Shown piece after piece: positions 60,727-64,000 of a stretch of DNA of 64,000 bases. The notes beneath the pieces were generated by a model. The model was given only the letters and a program-made list of their open reading frames with translations, had not been told where the DNA came from and did not search any database. The DNA comes from Angomonas deanei (Eukaryota; Euglenozoa; Kinetoplastea; Trypanosomatida; Trypanosomatidae), in NCBI GenBank assembly GCA_903995115.1, contig LR877148.1, positions 994,501 to 1,058,500 on the forward strand. The letters run 5' to 3'. Each line of letters begins with the position of its first letter. Position 1 is the first letter of the stretch. The translations under genes were made by a program, and so were the position numbers.

Positions 60727-62079
60727 CTACTCAGGTCGTTTGACAGGGACAGAGGTATCCAGCCCAAAGTGCAGCATATGACGGTTGGTCATCTCATCCT
60801 TATACCGTCGTCGCTTCCGCTTCTTCTCCTCCGCCTGTTCTCGCCGGATCGCCGCCCGCTTCTCCCGCAGCAATGTGGACTCCTTCAGAGAGGAGTGGGA
60901 GAAGACGAGTTGGTTGGACTGGTTGACGGTCTCGGCGGGTGGGAAGGCGATGCCCCTCAGTGACGCCGCGATGGGAGAGGCGTTCAGCCACCACGGCTGA
61001 GGCAGCCTGGCCTTGGCCTCGAGGAGCCGATCCCGGTACTTCTCCTGCAAGTCGGCGGCGCGGATAGGTCGTATCAGCGGATCGCGGAGGAACAGTTCTT
61101 CTGGTAGGAAGACATTCTCTGGCTCACAGGCACACCCGATCAGCACACCAGGCATCGCCGTCGGGGGCTCTTGTATCACCATATCAATGATGAACTCCTC
61201 CCCGTTAATGGAGAGGAACAGCTTGAACTCTCCCTTCTGGAGGGCTTCCATCTGCACCATGGTTTGCTTTCCTTTTTGGTTGTTCTGAGAGCGGATCGGG
61301 ACGACCACCGTTTTCTTGTCGATTTTCAAAAACGTTTCCTCCGTGCCGCCCCCACAGACCACGGCGTGCTCGCCGGAGGGGTCCGCGTTTAGGATGGTGA
61401 GGTACACCATCTCCCCTACCGTCAGTAGTCGAGGGATCCCATACTCTCCTTTCAGCGTCACACCACGGGAGGTGATGTACTTGAACACAAGGCGTACCCC
61501 TGGCAGCGGTAAGTAGCGCACGCTGCCCGCCTCCTCCTGTGCCACGTCGCCGACTGGGGCATCACTAGAAGTGTAATTGCCCTTTGCTTTAGAGGCGTTG
61601 AGCACGGACTTTATATCTTTATCCTTATCTGGAATGTACACCGCGACGCCAGCGTTTTGTGCCGCTTGCAGGAGATCCTCGGAGAGGGCGACTTGATCCG
61701 TGTGCAGCGCAATGCAGCTTTCCGCATCTGTCCCCGAGTTCGGTTCTTGTAGAAATTCCTTCAACTCTTCGAGCGACTCAATGACCGGCTTGCGGCAGAT
61801 GAGCGTCGTCTTACCAGTCTGCTCCCGCAACTGCTGTACCGTCATCGTCCCTATACTCCCACTACATCGGTGTAGTTCTATATTACGATTGCGCGCGTGC
61901 CCACCCTCCATGTAGTCGTGCCACTCCAGTGGGAAGGACATGAGTGGTGCCCCATGGGGGAGGTAGTAGTCGAGCTCTACCAGCGTAAACTCCTTGTTGA
62001 TGTGCTGGGAGAGGTACGCTACGACGTCATAGTGTTTTTTTATTTGATGTGGCGTAAGAAATTCTTTTAATTCACTCAT
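60727..62079 (-). CDS. Unrecognised conserved protein with basic C-terminus
   Basis: A 450-residue protein with no family that I recognise. It starts MSELKEFLTPHQIKKHYDVV, with a small helical N-terminal domain. The middle alternates beta and loop segments (RLVFKYITSRGVTLKGEYGI, LTVGEMVYLTILNADPSGEH, GEFKLFLSINGEEFIIDMVI). The C-terminus is a strongly basic helix (REKRAAIRREQAEEKKRKRR) and could be a nuclear signal. The regular fold and normal codon use support a real gene. Confidence 0.7.
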   Translation of the reverse strand: MSELKEFLTPHQIKKHYDVVAYLSQHINKEFTLVELDYYLPHGAPLMSFPLEWHDYMEGGHARNRNIELHRCSGSIGTMTVQQLREQTGKTTLICRKPVIESLEELKEFLQEPNSGTDAESCIALHTDQVALSEDLLQAAQNAGVAVYIPDKDKDIKSVLNASKAKGNYTSSDAPVGDVAQEEAGSVRYLPLPGVRLVFKYITSRGVTLKGEYGIPRLLTVGEMVYLTILNADPSGEHAVVCGGGTEETFLKIDKKTVVVPIRSQNNQKGKQTMVQMEALQKGEFKLFLSINGEEFIIDMVIQEPPTAMPGVLIGCACEPENVFLPEELFLRDPLIRPIRAADLQEKYRDRLLEAKARLPQPWWLNASPIAASLRGIAFPPAETVNQSNQLVFSHSSLKESTLLREKRAAIRREQAEEKKRKRRRYKDEMTNRHMLHFGLDTSVPVKRPE

Positions 62080-62336
62080 TCATTTCGGGATTTTTTTTTT
62101 TCTAATAATCAAGATGAATCGCTATCGACAGTGTGGGAGAGTGAGAGGCGGGTGAATGCTACAGCGACTGCACCAATACGATGGAGCGACGGATAGATCA
62201 TACAATAGTGACACAGATAGAAATTTTATTCATAGTTCTCCAACTAGAGCAGTATTTTTTAATTTTTTTTTTGGAGTGTGCTTTTTTAAAAATAATGTAT
62301 GACGTGTGATGGACTCTCATGGATTTTTTTTTTTTT

Positions 62337-63260
62337 CTATATGCTGTCAAAATCAAACAGTGGTAGTACCACAACCGACACCACCACTTTTTCGTCATTG
62401 TCTCTCTGTGAGTGTATGACACTAAGTTGCTTTTGTTCATTTATCTGAAGTGTGACGCGCTCAAAACCGCTACCAAAGGACGTTGTACCAGCAGGGGCAG
62501 CACTGGCTGCTGTGTTAAATAAATAGTCATCCCTCCCTGCCGCACCGCCAAATGAGGTTTTCCCCCGTACGGTCGACTTGCCAGCCCGGCACGCCAAGGA
62601 CAGATGCTCCGTGTGCACACGCGTGCTACTCCGCTTGGTCCCCTCGACGCTGAACATGGCCTCCCCGTTCCGCTCGAGATGGATCTCCACCTCTCCGTAC
62701 GGACTGCTGGTCCCCTTCAGGATCACACCGTCGGTAGGGGAGATGGTCAGGGTAGTCTCGACGCACTGTGCCGCCCCGATATCATTGATCGCCTCCCGTA
62801 TGACATCTCCTCTCAGGGAGGCCTGCACATCCATGAGGTAGTCCCGGAAGTGAAGGTCCAGCAGACTGTCGGAGGTGGGCTTGGTGTTCAGCTTGGACTG
62901 CACACTCCTCCCGGACTCCCCGTCCTTCCCGGTCTGCACCACCAGCTTGCAGTGCGCGGGGCTGTAGGAGAGGGTGAGGGGGGTGCCAGAGACACCAGTC
63001 GCGAAGACAGACCCGAGCGTCACGGCATCGATTAAAGTGGGAATATGCGTAGCAAAGCGGACCTCCGAGACGGAGTAGTCCGCGAAGACAGCCCTAGGCA
63101 GAACGGCCGTGGCGGTCATGCTCTCGTTCTTTCCCCCAACGTGAAGGATCATGGCATCTGGCGTGAAAATGACAGTGGCGAATCCGTCTTTGGAAATGAC
63201 CAAAACACTCAGTGCCTTCAGGAAGAGTGGAACATTGGCCACAGAGCAAAACACCGACAT
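62337..63260 (-). CDS. RAD1-like subunit of the 9-1-1 checkpoint clamp
   Basis: A 307-residue protein from the ATG at 63260; the frame continues further upstream only through A/T sequence. The layout is a PCNA-like double domain: FLKALSVLVISKDGFATVIF with AMILHV near the N-terminus, FADYSV, ATHIPTLIDAVTLG, and a connector with LNTKPTSDSLLDLHF. LRGDVIREAINDIG then TTLTISPTDGVILKGTSSPY matches the RAD1 LREAFSELD and ITMSPDKPYFRLSTFG blocks. The end VVVSVVVLPLFDFDS fits the last strand. RAD1 with RAD9 and HUS1 forms a DNA-damage clamp. It is more divergent than PCNA, which I considered and rejected. Confidence 0.8.
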   Translation of the reverse strand: MSVFCSVANVPLFLKALSVLVISKDGFATVIFTPDAMILHVGGKNESMTATAVLPRAVFADYSVSEVRFATHIPTLIDAVTLGSVFATGVSGTPLTLSYSPAHCKLVVQTGKDGESGRSVQSKLNTKPTSDSLLDLHFRDYLMDVQASLRGDVIREAINDIGAAQCVETTLTISPTDGVILKGTSSPYGEVEIHLERNGEAMFSVEGTKRSSTRVHTEHLSLACRAGKSTVRGKTSFGGAAGRDDYLFNTAASAAPAGTTSFGSGFERVTLQINEQKQLSVIHSQRDNDEKVVVSVVVLPLFDFDSI

Positions 63261-63667
63261 TCTTTTTTTTTTTTTTTCACCGCTAGAACTACTACGGAGA
63301 AAAGAAATAGGGAAAGAAAGAGATAATGATTCGTTGAAATCCTCGAAAAACGATAATACGCCATTGCAAAAAAAAAAAAAAAAATCGGATAGGAGGAAAA
63401 ATACACCGTCTGTGGTAAAAAAAAAAAATGTGGATAAAAAGTCAGTTAAAAATATTATTCGTTTTTTGTTTATATTTTCAGAACAACAGCAACACGAGAA
63501 ACAGTTTAGCCAAATCCAACAGGGCAAACAACACTGACATAAAGAAAAAGGGGGGAAAACTATAATTTAATATATACAAGAGCCAGTGTACATCAAATGC
63601 TGTGTTCACACAAAAAGAAAGAACGAAAGAAAAAAAGAAGTTTTGTATGTTTTTTAAAAGTTTTGTT
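63261..63667. other. A/T-rich intergenic spacer with poly-A/poly-T tracts
   Basis: About 400 bases. Poly-T at 63263-63278 lies directly upstream of the RAD1 ATG on the coding strand as poly-A, and there is a poly-A run near 63367-63384. No gene is supportable. Confidence 0.65.
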
Positions 63668-64000
63668 TTAGGCATTACAGAAAGAACTGCAATTAATATC
63701 CTTGACGTGATCGGACGCCTCCCCAATGTAAATGTTACTGTGCTGCACGCCTCGTGGGTTGGAGTCTGAGATGAACCGGTACGCACCGTCCGGCAGCAGC
63801 GCCGAGGAGGGGAGGGAGCAGAAGTAGTTGTTGGGCATGGTGAACTCTACCGTTCCATTCTCCCCTTGCTGCACCTTCTGTGTCACGGTCGTCACTGGGG
63901 GCTCCTCCTTTGCGGACAGCTGACGTGCCCAGTGCGCCTCGATCGTGGCGAGGTGCGGCTCCTTCGCGAGGGCGAGCAGCAGAAAGAACGTGGGCGTAGG
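63668..64000 (-). CDS. Unrecognised protein, 5' end off window
   Basis: The last 110 residues of a gene that begins beyond the right edge. The visible part starts PTPTFFLLLALAKEPHLATI and ends SDHVKDINCSSFCNA. The section EFTMPNNYFCSLPSSALLPD then GAYRFISDSNP is beta-rich. The frame is open to the edge and ends in TAA at 63668. No family is recognised. Confidence 0.65.
   Translation of the reverse strand, partial: PTPTFFLLLALAKEPHLATIEAHWARQLSAKEEPPVTTVTQKVQQGENGTVEFTMPNNYFCSLPSSALLPDGAYRFISDSNPRGVQHSNIYIGEASDHVKDINCSSFCNA

Noticed and set aside
62337-63260. PCNA as the identity of the clamp-like protein
   Set aside because: PCNA is far more conserved, and the motif order and spacing fit RAD1 better.
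63261-63527. N-terminal extension of RAD1 to an upstream ATG
   Set aside because: The extra residues are translated A/T homopolymers (F/S/K/C-rich); the family begins at the ATG at 63260.
1-64000. tRNA or rRNA genes, CRISPR arrays, transposons or virus-like elements
   Set aside because: I saw no cloverleaf, no spaced direct repeats, no transposase or reverse-transcriptase motifs and no capsid-like gene. A covariance-model or repeat search could still find short elements that I would miss by eye.

Overview
The window looks like nuclear DNA of a kinetoplastid-type protist (trypanosomatid or bodonid relative). All 37 supportable genes are on the minus strand, and no strand switch is seen. No gene shows a spliceosomal intron. 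The genes are separated by short A/T-rich spacers. Just upstream of several start codons there is a polypyrimidine tract followed by AG, as expected for spliced-leader trans-splicing of a long polycistronic transcript. TAA, TGA and TAG all act as stops, so the genetic code is standard. The gene set fits a flagellate: a TUTase, a kinetoplastid-type amino-acid transporter, mitochondrial ribosome-like proteins, a PPR protein, MORN proteins, a delta/zeta-type tubulin and two TMEM231 homologues. I cannot name the genus.

In transcription order (right to left) the window holds: the 3' part of an unrecognised gene; the RAD1 checkpoint clamp subunit; three unrecognised proteins, one of them a long coiled coil; the RRP8 rRNA methyltransferase; a divergent FAD glycerol-3-phosphate dehydrogenase; a tandem gamma-glutamylcyclotransferase-fold protein; a small acidic protein; two adjacent TMEM231 paralogues (ciliary transition zone); a delta/zeta tubulin; a PPR protein; two adjacent RPB12-like zinc ribbons; a CinA/nucleotidylyltransferase fusion; mitochondrial uS15-like; an amino-acid transporter; a WW/MORN protein; a small conserved protein; an RWDD1-like protein; a mitochondrial DnaJ with a degenerate J domain; CTP synthase; a MORN protein; an SMP lipid-transfer protein; a TUTase; an ITFG2-like beta-propeller; a coiled-coil protein; a kinesin; compact RRP5; PP2A scaffold subunit A; a small basic protein; and Hikeshi.

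The left 15 kb is different. Three tandem genes of about 890-980 codons form a divergent paralogous family with an MGxxPS N-terminus (candidate N-myristoylation), a conserved core, and N/Q/P/M-rich prion-like tails. A long RIIa-domain protein follows and runs off the left edge. Spacers here are about 0.8-1.2 kb, against roughly 0.15-0.5 kb elsewhere. I know of no described family matching this trio, and it is my best candidate for something new.

A second theme is that nine genes need ten one-base corrections to read through their conserved parts. Most lie in homopolymers or short repeats, and the direction is mixed. In every case protein similarity or repeat pattern continues in the other frame. 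This most likely reflects indel errors in the assembly, but true gene decay or recoding is not excluded. I annotate those genes as single units across the break.
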